Program-made: the position numbers and the translations under genes
DNA from: Rubrivivax sp.
GTDB taxonomy: Bacteria > Pseudomonadota > Gammaproteobacteria > Burkholderiales > Burkholderiaceae_C
Length of the DNA: 54,043 bases
Assembly (NCBI GenBank): GCA_026125665.1
Contig: JAHCKS010000030.1
Location: 1 to 54,043, forward strand
Direction of reading: 5' to 3'
In this document: positions 44,487-53,205 of the stretch, one piece after another
Position numbering within the stretch: the first letter of the stretch is position 1
Layout of the letters: every line of letters begins with the position of its first letter
The notes under the pieces: model-generated
The model's input: the letters and a program-made list of their open reading frames with translations, nothing else
What the model was told of the DNA's origin: nothing
Databases searched by the model: none

Positions 44487-45612
44487 CGCGGCCGGCGGCG
44501 TCGGCCGCGGCCCGCTGCGGGAGCTCCCAACCGTCGATCGCCTGCTCCCAGGCGAGGATCTCGGTGCGCCGGCCGGGAAGCCCGAGCCTGGCCAGGCGCT
44601 GCAGGAGCTGTTCGCAGGCGGGCTCGCCCAGGCTCAGCACGAAGTACTGCCAGCGCCGCTGCACACGTTCACCGAGCCAGGCGTCCTCGAGCACGCGGCC
44701 GAGGTCGGGCGCGACGTCACGATGGCCGGCCTGCGCTTCCAGCACCCGCGGCGCGAGCGCACCGACCCACAGGTTGAAGTCGGTGCGCAGCGCGGGCGTG
44801 GGCAGCAGCGCCGCCACGGCCCCGATGCGTGCGCACCAGTCGCCATGCGCCATGCGCAGCGTCAGCAGCGTCTGCAGCGCCTGCGCGGCGTTGAGCACGC
44901 GCACGCGGTTGGGCGGAAGAGCCGCCAGCGGCAGCTTCGCAGCGTCGCTTTGCGCCAGCGGTGTGGTCAGGCTGCGCAGCGTGGCCAGGCGCCACCACGC
45001 GGCGGCGTCGAGCGGCGTGCCTTGCGTCGCTGCCGCTCGATCCGGCGGCTCGTTCGAGCCGGCCTCGCTCGCCTCCGCGGCCTGCGCCGCTTCGGCAAGG
45101 CGTGCCCGACGCACGAGGTCGTGCACGCCCAGGCCCCGCCAGGCCTCGGCGGCGGCGGCGCTCAGCATCACCAGGTTGCCGGCGGCGTAGGCGGCGTCTG
45201 CGTTGAGCCGCTCGATGCGCGGCGCATCGGGCGTGGCCGCCGCAGGGGCATCGCCCCCGCTGCCACCGCCGAGCGCCACCCGGCGCACGGGGCATCGCCG
45301 CACCTCGATCTGCGCCAGGTGGTTCGGGGTCACCGAGGCGAGGTCGAGTGGGGTCGCGGCGCGCCAGGCCTCGATGCGCAACGCCAGCCAGCGGCGCGTG
45401 TGCCGGTTGGCCGGCCAGGGCCGTGCGGGTGCGGCCGGGCCGCCGAAGACGGCGCGGCCGGCGCGCCAGCCCTGGCCGATGGGCGTGCCGTCAAGCAGCA
45501 GCTCGGGTGGCGGCACGAGGCCGTGGTGGGCATGGTCCCAGCCAATGCGAAAGCCGATTTCGTCGGCGTGCTCGGGCTCCTGCGCCGGCAGCGCCAGTTC
45601 GACCTGGTTCAT
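44344..45612 (-). CDS. Uncharacterised conserved protein, antisense overlap with paaR
   Basis: 422 residues from ATG 45612 (MNQVELALPAQEPEHADEIG). The first 150 residues contain FRIGWDHAHHGLVPPPELLL and ARIERLNADAAYAAGNLVMLSAAAA-like text; the middle to about 375 is leucine-rich and mostly helical, with WYFVLSLG-like segments. No signal peptide or membrane helix. I recall it as an unnamed conserved Burkholderiales protein. The final 47 residues are antisense to the end of paaR and have a low-complexity Ala/Pro/Arg composition, so the true end may differ through a frameshift. Function unknown. Confidence 0.7.
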   Translation of the reverse strand: MNQVELALPAQEPEHADEIGFRIGWDHAHHGLVPPPELLLDGTPIGQGWRAGRAVFGGPAAPARPWPANRHTRRWLALRIEAWRAATPLDLASVTPNHLAQIEVRRCPVRRVALGGGSGGDAPAAATPDAPRIERLNADAAYAAGNLVMLSAAAAEAWRGLGVHDLVRRARLAEAAQAAEASEAGSNEPPDRAAATQGTPLDAAAWWRLATLRSLTTPLAQSDAAKLPLAALPPNRVRVLNAAQALQTLLTLRMAHGDWCARIGAVAALLPTPALRTDFNLWVGALAPRVLEAQAGHRDVAPDLGRVLEDAWLGERVQRRWQYFVLSLGEPACEQLLQRLARLGLPGRRTEILAWEQAIDGWELPQRAAADAAGRVKPAPVPARAVSAAAPAAVPPAARRRTAPTPWPPRPRATTGPRPAAR

Positions 45613-45782
45613 CGCGACTTCTCCGGTTCGGGCCCCGCAGCGGGACCGCATGCCGGGCAGTGTGGCGGCTGGGTGGCTCATGGCGTGAGCCTGCCGTGCC
45701 GCAACCGGCGGCCTTGGCGCAGCGCAGGCGGCAGGCGCGCGGCGCCCGTCCCGGCGGCCACGCCGCGGCCGTGGGGCACGCC

Positions 45783-47465
45783 TCAGGCACCGACCGAGAA
45801 GAGGCGGGCGTTGTTGACCGTGTAGACGCGGCCGTCGGCACCGATGGCTGTCGGTGTGTACGACTGCGCGTAGCCGTTGTTCAGCCGCAGCCGCTCGCTG
45901 AGCCTGTCGCTCGGCAGGTGCCAGCGGTAGAGCGCGCCGTCCTCGCTGTTCATCAGCACCGAGCTCGTCAGCGGGTCCACCGCGGCGGTGTTGATGCACC
46001 ATTCCTTGCGGCCGCCGGGCACGTACGGGTCGGCGGTCGGGCCGAGCACGGTGAGGACTTCGCGCATCACCGGCACGCTGGAGAAGCGGTCGGCCTGCGC
46101 CGCGTGCGGGTCGACGATGGCCACGCGGTGCTGTCCGTCGCCGGCACCGATGCCGGCGTAGCTGTTGTACTTGAGCGCCAGCAGGTAGGGCGAGGTGCCG
46201 GCGTACTGCGGCACCATCGCGCGCGGCACCACCGAGGCCGTGCTGTCCCAGCCGAAGCCGCCCGGCGTGCGCGTCGCCCCGAGTGCGGCGTCGAAGTGCA
46301 GCAGCCAGCCGCGGAAGCTGTGCGACGGCGCGGCGGCCTCCAGCACGCCGATGTACACGTCGCCGTCCGGGCCGACGGTGGGCGACGACGTCGCGTTGTC
46401 GCTCACCCAGGCCGCCGACTGCAGCGCCGGGTCGACGAGCGGCACGCCGGCCAGCGTCGCCAGCGTCGTCGCGTCCAGCGCCAGCAGCCGGCCGGCCGGC
46501 CGCTGTCCCGAGGCCGAGGAGCCGTTCACCACGACGTACAGCGTGCCCTCGTCGAGCGAAAGCGCCGGCGCGCTGTTGGTCGCCGCCTTGACCATCGTCG
46601 TGTCGCCCGAGGCGGCGGCGGCACCCACCCAGCGCCCGCTGCCGTCGGCGCCCAGGCGTGTGATGCCGCCGACGAGCCCGAGCGGGTTGAGGCCGGTGAC
46701 GGTGAAGCCGAAGAAGGCGTTGCCCTGGCTGTCGCAGGTGATGGGCGTGTTGACGACGACGGTGGCGTCGTAGACCGCGGGCGCGGCCGCGTACTCGGCC
46801 TCGCCGTAGAAGACGAGGTGACGCTGCGCGCCGGTGGCGGCATCGGCGTCGGCGCGCTCGAGCATGCGGCCGCCGGCGGCGGGCACGAGCACGCGGCCGT
46901 CTGGCGTGAGCGTCACGTTGAGGCTCGGCACCCACTGGTGCGGCGGCAACCGGTAGTCGGTGGCCAGCGTCCACAGCGCCTGGCCGTTGATGCCGACGAA
47001 GGCATCGACGCGGAAGTTGCCGGCGGCATCGACCTTGACCGGCACGACCACCGTGTTGTGGCGCGTGATGACCGGCGAGCCGTAGTGCGCGAGCAGCGAG
47101 CCGCTGCCGGTGTAGGGTGGCGCCAGATCCACCGGCGTGCTCCACCAGATCGTCGTCAGCGCCTGCGTGGCGATGGCGCCGAGCGCCGCGTGCTGCGCGT
47201 CGCGCGCGAAGGTGGGCCACGCGGGCCCGTCCACCGGCACCACGGGCGGCGCCGGCGGTGGTGGAGGTGGAACGTCAGGCGGCGGCGCAGGGCTGTCGCT
47301 GCCGCCGCAGCCCGGCAGCGACAGTGTGGCAGCGAGCGTGGAGAGCACACCGACGAGTGCCGTGCGTCGTGTCGGGGCGCCGCGAGGTGCCACCGTGTCG
47401 ACCGCCGCAGCGTTCGGAGCGGGCGCATCGGTGGCGGTCGGGGTCGGGGCGTCGCGTGGAACCAT
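45783..47465 (-). CDS. PQQ-like beta-propeller lipoprotein, uncharacterised
   Basis: 560 residues from ATG 47465. A long N-terminal part is followed by RRTALVGVLSTLAATLSLPGCGG, a lipobox-type signal (Cys near 54) with an RR pair just before the hydrophobic stretch. A Pro-rich linker (SDSPAPPPDVPPPPPP) comes next. The rest is repeated beta-strand text such as GSPVITRHNTVVVPVKVDAAGN, SSPTVGPDGDVYIGVL and TPTAIGADGRVYTVNNARL, spaced like blades of a quinoprotein-like propeller. No catalytic residues for PQQ dehydrogenases are evident. Probably a periplasmic or outer-membrane-anchored binding protein. Divergent from tRNA-Thr with 84 bases between. Confidence 0.75.
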   Translation of the reverse strand: MVPRDAPTPTATDAPAPNAAAVDTVAPRGAPTRRTALVGVLSTLAATLSLPGCGGSDSPAPPPDVPPPPPPAPPVVPVDGPAWPTFARDAQHAALGAIATQALTTIWWSTPVDLAPPYTGSGSLLAHYGSPVITRHNTVVVPVKVDAAGNFRVDAFVGINGQALWTLATDYRLPPHQWVPSLNVTLTPDGRVLVPAAGGRMLERADADAATGAQRHLVFYGEAEYAAAPAVYDATVVVNTPITCDSQGNAFFGFTVTGLNPLGLVGGITRLGADGSGRWVGAAAASGDTTMVKAATNSAPALSLDEGTLYVVVNGSSASGQRPAGRLLALDATTLATLAGVPLVDPALQSAAWVSDNATSSPTVGPDGDVYIGVLEAAAPSHSFRGWLLHFDAALGATRTPGGFGWDSTASVVPRAMVPQYAGTSPYLLALKYNSYAGIGAGDGQHRVAIVDPHAAQADRFSSVPVMREVLTVLGPTADPYVPGGRKEWCINTAAVDPLTSSVLMNSEDGALYRWHLPSDRLSERLRLNNGYAQSYTPTAIGADGRVYTVNNARLFSVGA

Positions 47466-47528
47466 GGTGTGCACGACAAGCTTGTGGCGGCCGCGTGCTG
47501 CAGCAGCCGGGAGGATCGGGGCGGCCCC

Positions 47529-47534
47529 TATAAT
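47529..47534 (+). promoter_or_regulatory. -10 element (TATAAT) for tRNA-Thr
   Basis: A perfect TATAAT ends 15 bases before the first base of tRNA-Thr, giving a transcription start about 8 bases before the mature tRNA. No clear -35 is visible in the GC-rich upstream sequence. Confidence 0.6.
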
Positions 47535-47549
47535 GCGCCGCTCTTTCGC

Positions 47550-47625
47550 GCCGGTGTAGCTCAGCTGGTAGAGCAGCGCATTCGTAATGCGAAGGTCGGC
47601 GGTTCGATTCCGTCCACCGGCACCA
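47550..47625 (+). tRNA. tRNA-Thr(CGU)
   Basis: 76 bases with encoded CCA. The acceptor stem GCCGGTG pairs with CACCGGC, the anticodon arm loop TTCGTAA gives anticodon CGT (reads ACG), and the T-arm GGTTCGATTCC is intact. The body is closely similar to E. coli tRNA-Thr(CGU), including the AGCGCATTCGTAATGCGAAG arm. Confidence 0.97.
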
Positions 47626-47632
47626 GGCTTCC

Positions 47633-48307
47633 ATGCCTCACCCCTCTCGCCTGGATCCCAGCTTCCGGGCGCAACTGCTGCAACGTCTGCAGTCCTTCGA
47701 AGTCCGGCCGCTGCCGCACGAAGGCCTGCGGCATGCCGCCGTCGCCATGGCCCTCGTGCAGGAGGGCACGGGTGCCGGCATTCCCGGCCTCGAACCGGGC
47801 GGACCCGCGTGGAGCGAGGCGCCGGCGCTGCTGCTGACGCGGCGCAGCGCCACGCTGCGCGCGCACGCCGGCCAGTGGGCGCTGCCGGGCGGGCGCATCG
47901 ACGAGGGCGAGACGGCCGAGGCCGCCGCGCTGCGCGAGCTGCACGAGGAAGTCGGCCTCGAGCTCGCGCCCGACGCGGTGCTCGGCCGCCTCGACGACTA
48001 CGCCACACGTTCGGGTTATGTCGTCACGCCGGTGCTGGTGTGGGCGCCGCTGGCGCGCGACCTGCAGCCCAACCCGGCCGAGGTGGCGAGCGTGCACCGG
48101 CTGCCGCTGGCGGAACTGCTGCGCGAGGACGCCCCGCTGCTGAACCATCCCAAGGGCGCCGAGCATCCGGTGCTGCGCATGCCGGTGGGCCGCGCGTGGA
48201 TCGCCGCGCCGACGGCCGCCTTCCTCTACCAGTTCCGAGAGCTGTGCCTGCTCGGGCGCGCCACGCGCGTCGCGCACTTCGACCAGCCCTTCTTCGCCCG
48301 CCGCTGA
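47633..48307 (+). CDS. NUDIX hydrolase, CoA pyrophosphatase-like (NudL type)
   Basis: 224 residues. The Nudix box [25 protein letters not shown] (about 86-110) has the full G-x5-E-x7-RE-x2-EE-x-G pattern. Upstream HAAVAMALV and [21 protein letters not shown] match the CoA-diphosphatase subfamily (UPF0035 style). It would hydrolyse CoA or oxidised CoA to 4'-phosphopantetheine. The gene starts 7 bases after tRNA-Thr, so it is probably transcribed from the tRNA promoter. Confidence 0.87.
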   Translation: MPHPSRLDPSFRAQLLQRLQSFEVRPLPHEGLRHAAVAMALVQEGTGAGIPGLEPGGPAWSEAPALLLTRRSATLRAHAGQWALPGGRIDEGETAEAAALRELHEEVGLELAPDAVLGRLDDYATRSGYVVTPVLVWAPLARDLQPNPAEVASVHRLPLAELLREDAPLLNHPKGAEHPVLRMPVGRAWIAAPTAAFLYQFRELCLLGRATRVAHFDQPFFARR

Positions 48308-48344
48308 GGGGAGCGCCAGGCACGGGGCGCGTGAGGGCGCTGCC

Positions 48345-48350
48345 TACAAT
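48345..48350 (+). promoter_or_regulatory. Candidate -10 element (TACAAT) for surE, implying leaderless mRNA
   Basis: TACAAT ends 6 bases before the surE ATG. A sigma-70 start would therefore fall on or next to the A of ATG. No Shine-Dalgarno is visible in the bases before the start codon. The context CCTACAATGCCCG resembles the tRNA-Thr site CCTATAATGCGCC. Confidence 0.5.
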
Positions 48351-48356
48351 GCCCGC

Positions 48357-49187
48357 ATGCGCATCCTGATCGCCAACGACGACGGCTACCTGGCTCCCGG
48401 CATCGCCGCGCTGGTGCAGGCCTGCCGCGGCCTCGGTCACATCGACGTCATCGCGCCCGAGCAGAACGCGAGCGGCACGTCCAACGCCCTGACGCTGAAC
48501 CGGCCGCTGTCCACCTTCGAGGCACGCGGCGAGGGCATCGCCGGCTTTCGCGTCGTCAACGGCACGCCTTCGGATTGCGTGCACGTGGCGCTGACGGGCC
48601 TGCTCGGCGAGCGCCCCGACCTCGTGCTGTCGGGCATCAACAACGGCGCCAACATGGGCGACGACACCATCTACTCCGGCACCGTGGCCGCGGCGATGGA
48701 AGGCTTCCTCTTCGGCGTGCCGGCGATCGCCTTCTCGCTCGTCGACAAGGGCTGGGAGCACCTCGACGCCGCGGCGGCCGCGGCCCGCGCGATCGTCGAG
48801 CAGGTGCTTGCGGCGGGGCCACCGGGCCTTGGCGGGGGCGCCGGGCCGGCAGGCGCCGAGCCCTGGCTGCTGAACGTCAACATCCCCAACCGTGCGGACG
48901 CTGCGACGCTGCCGCGCCTCGTCACGCGCCTGGGCCGCCGGCACGCGAGCGCGCCGGTGCAGCGTCAGCTCAATCCGCGCGGCGAGGAGATCTACTGGAT
49001 CGGTCCGGCCGGCGATGCGCGCGAGGCGGGCGAGGGCACCGACTTCCACGCCGCGGCCAACGGCTGCATCTCGATCACGCCGCTGCAGGTGGACCTCACG
49101 CACCACGCGGCCATCAATGACTGGCGCCGGCGGCTCGCGGGCTCGGGTGGCGACGGGGTCGCCGCCGCCTCGAAGGCCGCAGCCTGA
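48357..49187 (+). CDS. surE: 5'/3'-nucleotidase SurE
   Basis: 276 residues. Metal-dependent nucleotide phosphatase. N-terminal [16 protein letters not shown] carries the NDDG metal motif (residues 7-10), followed by [19 protein letters not shown], the [11 protein letters not shown] motif and [28 protein letters not shown] (about 89-116), all family hallmarks. The loop near 155-165 has a Gly/Ala insertion and the C-terminus ends in an Ala-rich tail of about 20 residues. It starts the surE-pcm-nlpD group and has a -10 just before its ATG. Confidence 0.97.
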   Translation: MRILIANDDGYLAPGIAALVQACRGLGHIDVIAPEQNASGTSNALTLNRPLSTFEARGEGIAGFRVVNGTPSDCVHVALTGLLGERPDLVLSGINNGANMGDDTIYSGTVAAAMEGFLFGVPAIAFSLVDKGWEHLDAAAAAARAIVEQVLAAGPPGLGGGAGPAGAEPWLLNVNIPNRADAATLPRLVTRLGRRHASAPVQRQLNPRGEEIYWIGPAGDAREAGEGTDFHAAANGCISITPLQVDLTHHAAINDWRRRLAGSGGDGVAAASKAAA

Positions 49188-49210
49188 GGTCGCGGGCGAG
49201 GCCGCGCGCG

Positions 49211-50038
49211 GTGTCCACGAGCAGGCCCCCCGGCGGGCGGCGGTTCCCGGCCCCGCTGCCGGCCGTGGATCTGCGCCTGCTGCGCCCGCAGCGCATGGTG
49301 CAGGCGGCCGTCGCGGACGCACGGCGCCAGCGGCCGCCGGCCGGACTGGGCCTGGACTCGGCGGTCGTGCGCGGGCGCATGGTCGAGCGCCTGCGGGCCG
49401 GCGGCATCGGCGACGAAAGGGTGCTCGCCGCCTTCGCCGCGGTCGAGCGGCATCGTTTCGTCGACCCGGCCCTGGTGACGCAGGCCTACGAGGACACGAG
49501 CCTGCCGATCGGGCTCGGGCAGACGATCTCCAAGCCGTCGGTGGTGGCGCAGATGCTGCAGGTGCTGCTGCACGAGCTCGACACACGGCGCCTGGCGTCT
49601 GCCGGCGGGACGAGCGGGTCACGCGGCGTGTTCGGCCGTGTGCTCGAGATCGGCACCGGCTGCGGCTACCAGGCGGCCTTGCTGGCCCGGCTGGCGGAGC
49701 GCGTCGTCAGCGTCGAGCGCCTCGGCGCGCTGGCCGAGAAGGCGCGTGCCAACCTGGCCGCTGCGGGCGTGCACAACGTGCAGGTGCTGCACGGCGACGG
49801 CCTGCTCGGCGCGCCGGCGATGGCACCGTTCGACGCGATCGTCAGCGCCGCGGGCGGCAGCGAGCCGCCATCGGCGTGGCTCGACCAGCTCGCACCCGGC
49901 GGTCGCCTCGTCGCCCCGGGCGCGCCGGCACGCCCTGGCGCACAGCCGCTCATCGTCGTCGAGCGCACGAGCTCGGGATGGACGCGGCGCGTCGCGGCCG
50001 AGGTCTGGTTCGTCCCCCTAAAATCCGGCACCGAATGA
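49211..50038 (+). CDS. pcm: Protein-L-isoaspartate O-methyltransferase
   Basis: 275 residues from GTG 49211. Repairs isoaspartyl residues using S-adenosylmethionine. The hallmark GLGQTISKPSVVAQMLQ (about 99-115) and the SAM-binding VLEIGTGCGYQAALLARLAE (about 143-162) are intact. The N-terminal extension of about 50 residues is longer than the E. coli enzyme (208 total), and an insertion (about 122-139) precedes the SAM motif. ATGA overlap with nlpD. Confidence 0.93.
   Translation: MSTSRPPGGRRFPAPLPAVDLRLLRPQRMVQAAVADARRQRPPAGLGLDSAVVRGRMVERLRAGGIGDERVLAAFAAVERHRFVDPALVTQAYEDTSLPIGLGQTISKPSVVAQMLQVLLHELDTRRLASAGGTSGSRGVFGRVLEIGTGCGYQAALLARLAERVVSVERLGALAEKARANLAAAGVHNVQVLHGDGLLGAPAMAPFDAIVSAAGGSEPPSAWLDQLAPGGRLVAPGAPARPGAQPLIVVERTSSGWTRRVAAEVWFVPLKSGTE
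50019..50024 (+). promoter_or_regulatory. Candidate internal -10 (TAAAAT) for nlpD
   Basis: Within the last codons of pcm, TAAAAT ends 10 bases before the nlpD ATG. A start about 7 bases on would leave a leader of only a few bases. No -35 is obvious and no Shine-Dalgarno is present before the ATG. In E. coli, too, nlpD region promoters are internal to the cluster. Confidence 0.3.
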
Positions 50039-51108
50039 CCTACCGTTTCCTGGCGCACGTCGCGCGCCGCGGCGTGCCGCGGTTCATCGATTCGCTTGTC
50101 CTGCTGGCCGTGGGCTTGGTGGTGGCCGGCTGTTCCTCGCGCGTGCAGCTGGCACCGGTGGAGGACCGCAAGCCGACGGTCATCGAGCCGTCGCTGCCCC
50201 GCATCGGCGCGGCGGCGTCCCCGGCCGCTGCCCCGCCGGGTGCAGCCGGACCCGTGGCCGGTGCCGCATCGGCGCCCCCATCAGGCGCATCGGCCGCGGT
50301 GGCGGGTGCGGCCGCGTCGGCGCCGGGCGCCGCCGCCTCGGCATCGACGGCGGACGCCGGCCCGCGGCCCTACACCGAGCCGGGCGGGCAGCCCGGCTAC
50401 TACACGGTGAGAGCCGGCGACACGCTGCTGCGCATCGGGCTCGAGACGGGGCAGAACTGGCGCGACATCGCGCGCTGGAACAACATCGAGAACCCAAGCG
50501 CTCTCGAGGTTGGCTCGCAGCTGCGCGTCACGCCGCCGGCCGGCGAGACCGTTGCCATGACGCGCCCGGTGGCGCCGGCGCCTCGCATCGAGAGCCGGCC
50601 GCTCGATGCCCGTGCGCCGGTGGCCGCCAGCACGCCGGCGCCAGCGGCATCGCCGGCGGCGGCGACCCCGCCGCCGGCGCCCGCTCCGGCGCCCGTTCCC
50701 GTCGCGCCTTCGCCGCCGGCCGCGCCGCGAGACGGCGAGGGCGACATCGTCTGGTCATGGCCGGCCAGCGGTCCGGTGACGACCCCCTTCGACGACGTTC
50801 GCAGCAAGGGCCTGGCCATCGCCGGCAAGGCGGGCGACCCGGTGCTCGCGGCCGCCGACGGCCGCGTGGTCTACGCCGGCTCGGGCCTGCGGGGCTACGG
50901 CAACCTCGTCATCGTCAAGCACAACGCCACCTACCTCACTGCCTACGCGCACAACCAGTCGCTGCTGGTGAAGGAAGACCAGGTGGTGCGGCGCGGCCAG
51001 AAGATCGCCGAGATGGGTTCTTCCGACACCGACCGCGTGCAGCTGCACTTCGAGGTGCGGCGCCTGGGCAAGCCGGTCGACCCGGCACGCGTGCTGCCGG
51101 CGCGCTGA
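50035..51108 (+). CDS. nlpD: NlpD-type lipoprotein, LysM and LytM (degenerate M23)
   Basis: 357 residues. Signal ends in the lipobox VVAGC (Cys about 33). A long Ala/Pro-rich linker precedes a LysM domain (about 120-165: YYTVRAGDTLLRIGLETGQNWRDIARWNN). The C-terminal LytM domain starts near 238. Its zinc ligands are lost: where active M23 enzymes have H-x-G-x-D this has KGLAIAG, and the H-x-H motif reads VQLHFEVR. It is therefore an activator of cell-wall amidases (AmiC type) in division, not an enzyme. ATG overlaps the pcm stop by ATGA. In many relatives rpoS follows; here the next gene is livH. Confidence 0.93.
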   Translation: MTYRFLAHVARRGVPRFIDSLVLLAVGLVVAGCSSRVQLAPVEDRKPTVIEPSLPRIGAAASPAAAPPGAAGPVAGAASAPPSGASAAVAGAAASAPGAAASASTADAGPRPYTEPGGQPGYYTVRAGDTLLRIGLETGQNWRDIARWNNIENPSALEVGSQLRVTPPAGETVAMTRPVAPAPRIESRPLDARAPVAASTPAPAASPAAATPPPAPAPAPVPVAPSPPAAPRDGEGDIVWSWPASGPVTTPFDDVRSKGLAIAGKAGDPVLAAADGRVVYAGSGLRGYGNLVIVKHNATYLTAYAHNQSLLVKEDQVVRRGQKIAEMGSSDTDRVQLHFEVRRLGKPVDPARVLPAR

Positions 51109-51230
51109 GGCGCATTTCTCGGCGGGCCGGAATGTCGCCCGCGCGTCAGCGTTTCCCGCAAGAGGACGGATGACGCCCTGCCGCTAGCATCGCGCCTCGT
51201 CGAAACGGGGTGTCGGGCCGGGGGCAGAGC
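51109..51230. other. Spacer between nlpD and the liv operon
   Basis: 122 bases. No rpoS or other gene is present in any frame. TAGCAT at 51185-51190 is a weak -10 candidate for the liv genes. A GGGGG stretch lies before the TTG start of livH. Confidence 0.5.
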
Positions 51231-52106
51231 TTGCAGATCCTGCAGTTGTTGATCAGCGGCGTCGCGCAGGGGTGCATCTACGGCCTCATCGCGCTCGGCT
51301 TCGTGCTGATCTACAAGGCCACCGAGACGGTGAGCTTCGCGCAGGGCGAGCTGATGATGCTCGGCGCGTTCCTCGCGCTGGCGTTGCTCACGATGGTGGG
51401 CATGCCGTTCTGGATCGCCATTCCGGCGACCATGCTCGGCATGGGCCTGTTCGGCCTGGCCGCCGAACGCGCCGTGATCCGCCCCATCCTCGGCCAGCCG
51501 GCGTTCTCGATCGTCATGCTGACGATCGGCATCAGCTACGTGGCGCGCGGCGCCGTGACGATGATCCCCGACGTCGGCACCGACACGCGCCTGCTGCCCG
51601 TGCCCTACAACGACGCCATCACGCGTGTCGGCGAGCTCGTCATCGACATCGAGCAGATGGTGATCATCGGCGTCACGGCGGTGCTGTGCGCCGTGCTGGC
51701 CATGCTGTTCCGCCACACGAAGATCGGCATCGCGATGCAGGCGAGCTCGCAGAACCAGCTCGCCGCGTACTACATGGGCATCCCGGTCCAGCGCCTGAAC
51801 GGTCTGGTGTGGGCCCTGGCTGCCGGTGTGGCGGCGGTCGCCGGCATCCTGCTGGCGCCCATCACGTTCGTGCACGCGAACATGGGCTTCATCGGCCTGA
51901 AGGCCTTTCCGGCGGCCGTGGTGGGGGGCTTCGGCAGCCTGCCCGGCGCCATCGTCGGCGGGCTCATCATCGGCATCGTCGAGTCGATGGCCGGCTTCTT
52001 CCTGCCCGAGGGCTTCAAGGACATCGCCGCCTACGTCGTCGTGCTGGTCATGCTGATGGTCAAGCCGAACGGGCTGTTCGGCGAGAAGCTGGCCAAGAAG
52101 GTGTAG
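51231..52106 (+). CDS. livH: Branched-chain amino acid ABC transporter permease
   Basis: LivH-type permease of the HAAT family. From TTG 51231 the protein is 291 residues (MQILQLLISGVAQGCIYGLIALGF); a GTG at 51210 would add 7 residues. The TTG is preferred because its N-terminus matches the family and a GGGGGC run sits just upstream. About eight membrane segments; conserved YKATETVSFAQGELMMLGAF and AVVGGFGSLPGAIVGGLIIGIVE. LivM follows 12 bases later. Substrate is inferred to be branched-chain amino acids or related compounds such as amides or urea. Confidence 0.93.
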   Translation: MQILQLLISGVAQGCIYGLIALGFVLIYKATETVSFAQGELMMLGAFLALALLTMVGMPFWIAIPATMLGMGLFGLAAERAVIRPILGQPAFSIVMLTIGISYVARGAVTMIPDVGTDTRLLPVPYNDAITRVGELVIDIEQMVIIGVTAVLCAVLAMLFRHTKIGIAMQASSQNQLAAYYMGIPVQRLNGLVWALAAGVAAVAGILLAPITFVHANMGFIGLKAFPAAVVGGFGSLPGAIVGGLIIGIVESMAGFFLPEGFKDIAAYVVVLVMLMVKPNGLFGEKLAKKV

Positions 52107-52118
52107 CGGGCTGCGCCG

Positions 52119-53195
52119 ATGCGTTTCATCTTCAAGACCGACTACGAGCAGGACATCCGCCTGGCCAGGCACGGCGGCCAGGTGTTCTGGTACGGGCTGC
52201 TGCTCGCCGGGCTGCTCGCCTCGCCGTGGCTGCTGGAGGAGTACCTGCTGGCCCAGCTCACGCTGGTGCTCATCTACTCCATCGTCGGGCTCGGGCTGAT
52301 GCTGCTGGCCGGTTTCACCGGCCTGTTCTCCATCGGCCACGCGGCGTTCCTCGGTGTCGGTGCATACACCCAGGCGGTGATGACGGCCGCCGGCGTGCCG
52401 TTTCCGCTGGCGCTGGCCGCCGCGGCGGCGCTTTCGGCGGCGGTCGGTGTCGTCGTCGGGCTGCCGGCGTTGCGCGTGAAGGGCATCTACCTCGGCATCG
52501 CCACGCTCGCCTTCGGCTTCATCGTCGAGGAGGTGTTCGCGCGCTGGGAGAGCGTGACCGGGGGCAATGCCGGCATGCACGTGAAGCCACCGGGCATCGG
52601 CGGCTGGAAGCTCGAGTCGGCCACCGAGTTCTACTTCCTGTGCCTCGCGGTGACCGTGCTGGCCACGCTCGTCATCCTCAACCTGCTGCGCTCGCCGACC
52701 GGGCGCGCCTTCGTCGCCATCCGCGATTCCGAGATCTCGGCGCAGAGCATGGGCATCCATCTCGCGCGCTACAAGACGCTGAGCTTCGCCATCTCGGCGG
52801 CGCTGGCGGGCCTCGGCGGCGCGCTCTACGCGCACATGATCAAGTTCCTGAGCCCCGACCAGTTCAACATCATCCAGTCGATCGACCTGCTGCTGATGGT
52901 GGTCATCGGCGGCCTCGGCTCGGTGCACGGCGCGTTCCTCGGCGCCATCTTCCTCATCGTCATGCCGCAGGCCATCTCGGCGGTGAAGGACCTGCTGCCG
53001 GCCTTCATCGGCCAGGCGCCGGGGCTGAAGGCGGTGGTGTACGGCGGCGTGCTGATCGCCTTTGTGCTGTTCGAGCCGCTGGGGCTGTACGGCCGCTGGC
53101 TGAAGATCCGCACCTACTTCACGATCTTCCCCTTCTACCGCAAGGGCATGTTCAAGCGGCAGAAGTCGTTCCAGAAGTCGGACCGGCTGCGGTGA
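52119..53195 (+). CDS. livM: Branched-chain amino acid ABC transporter permease
   Basis: 358 residues, the partner permease of livH. Multiple helices from about 28; characteristic GLFSIGHAAFLGVGAYTQAV (about 68-87), LRVKGIYLGIATLAFGFI, and GRAFVAIRDSEISAQSMGI (about 199-217), the coupling-loop motif. The C-terminal 30 residues are basic and predicted cytoplasmic (YRKGMFKRQKSFQKSDRLR). The gene sits between livH and livG with short gaps, consistent with one operon. Confidence 0.95.
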   Translation: MRFIFKTDYEQDIRLARHGGQVFWYGLLLAGLLASPWLLEEYLLAQLTLVLIYSIVGLGLMLLAGFTGLFSIGHAAFLGVGAYTQAVMTAAGVPFPLALAAAAALSAAVGVVVGLPALRVKGIYLGIATLAFGFIVEEVFARWESVTGGNAGMHVKPPGIGGWKLESATEFYFLCLAVTVLATLVILNLLRSPTGRAFVAIRDSEISAQSMGIHLARYKTLSFAISAALAGLGGALYAHMIKFLSPDQFNIIQSIDLLLMVVIGGLGSVHGAFLGAIFLIVMPQAISAVKDLLPAFIGQAPGLKAVVYGGVLIAFVLFEPLGLYGRWLKIRTYFTIFPFYRKGMFKRQKSFQKSDRLR

Positions 53196-53205
53196 GAAGC
53201 GCGCC

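Noticed and set aside
47465-47549. Possible regulated leader between the propeller gene and tRNA-Thr
   Set aside because: Only the tRNA promoter is visible; no riboswitch-like or operator structure.
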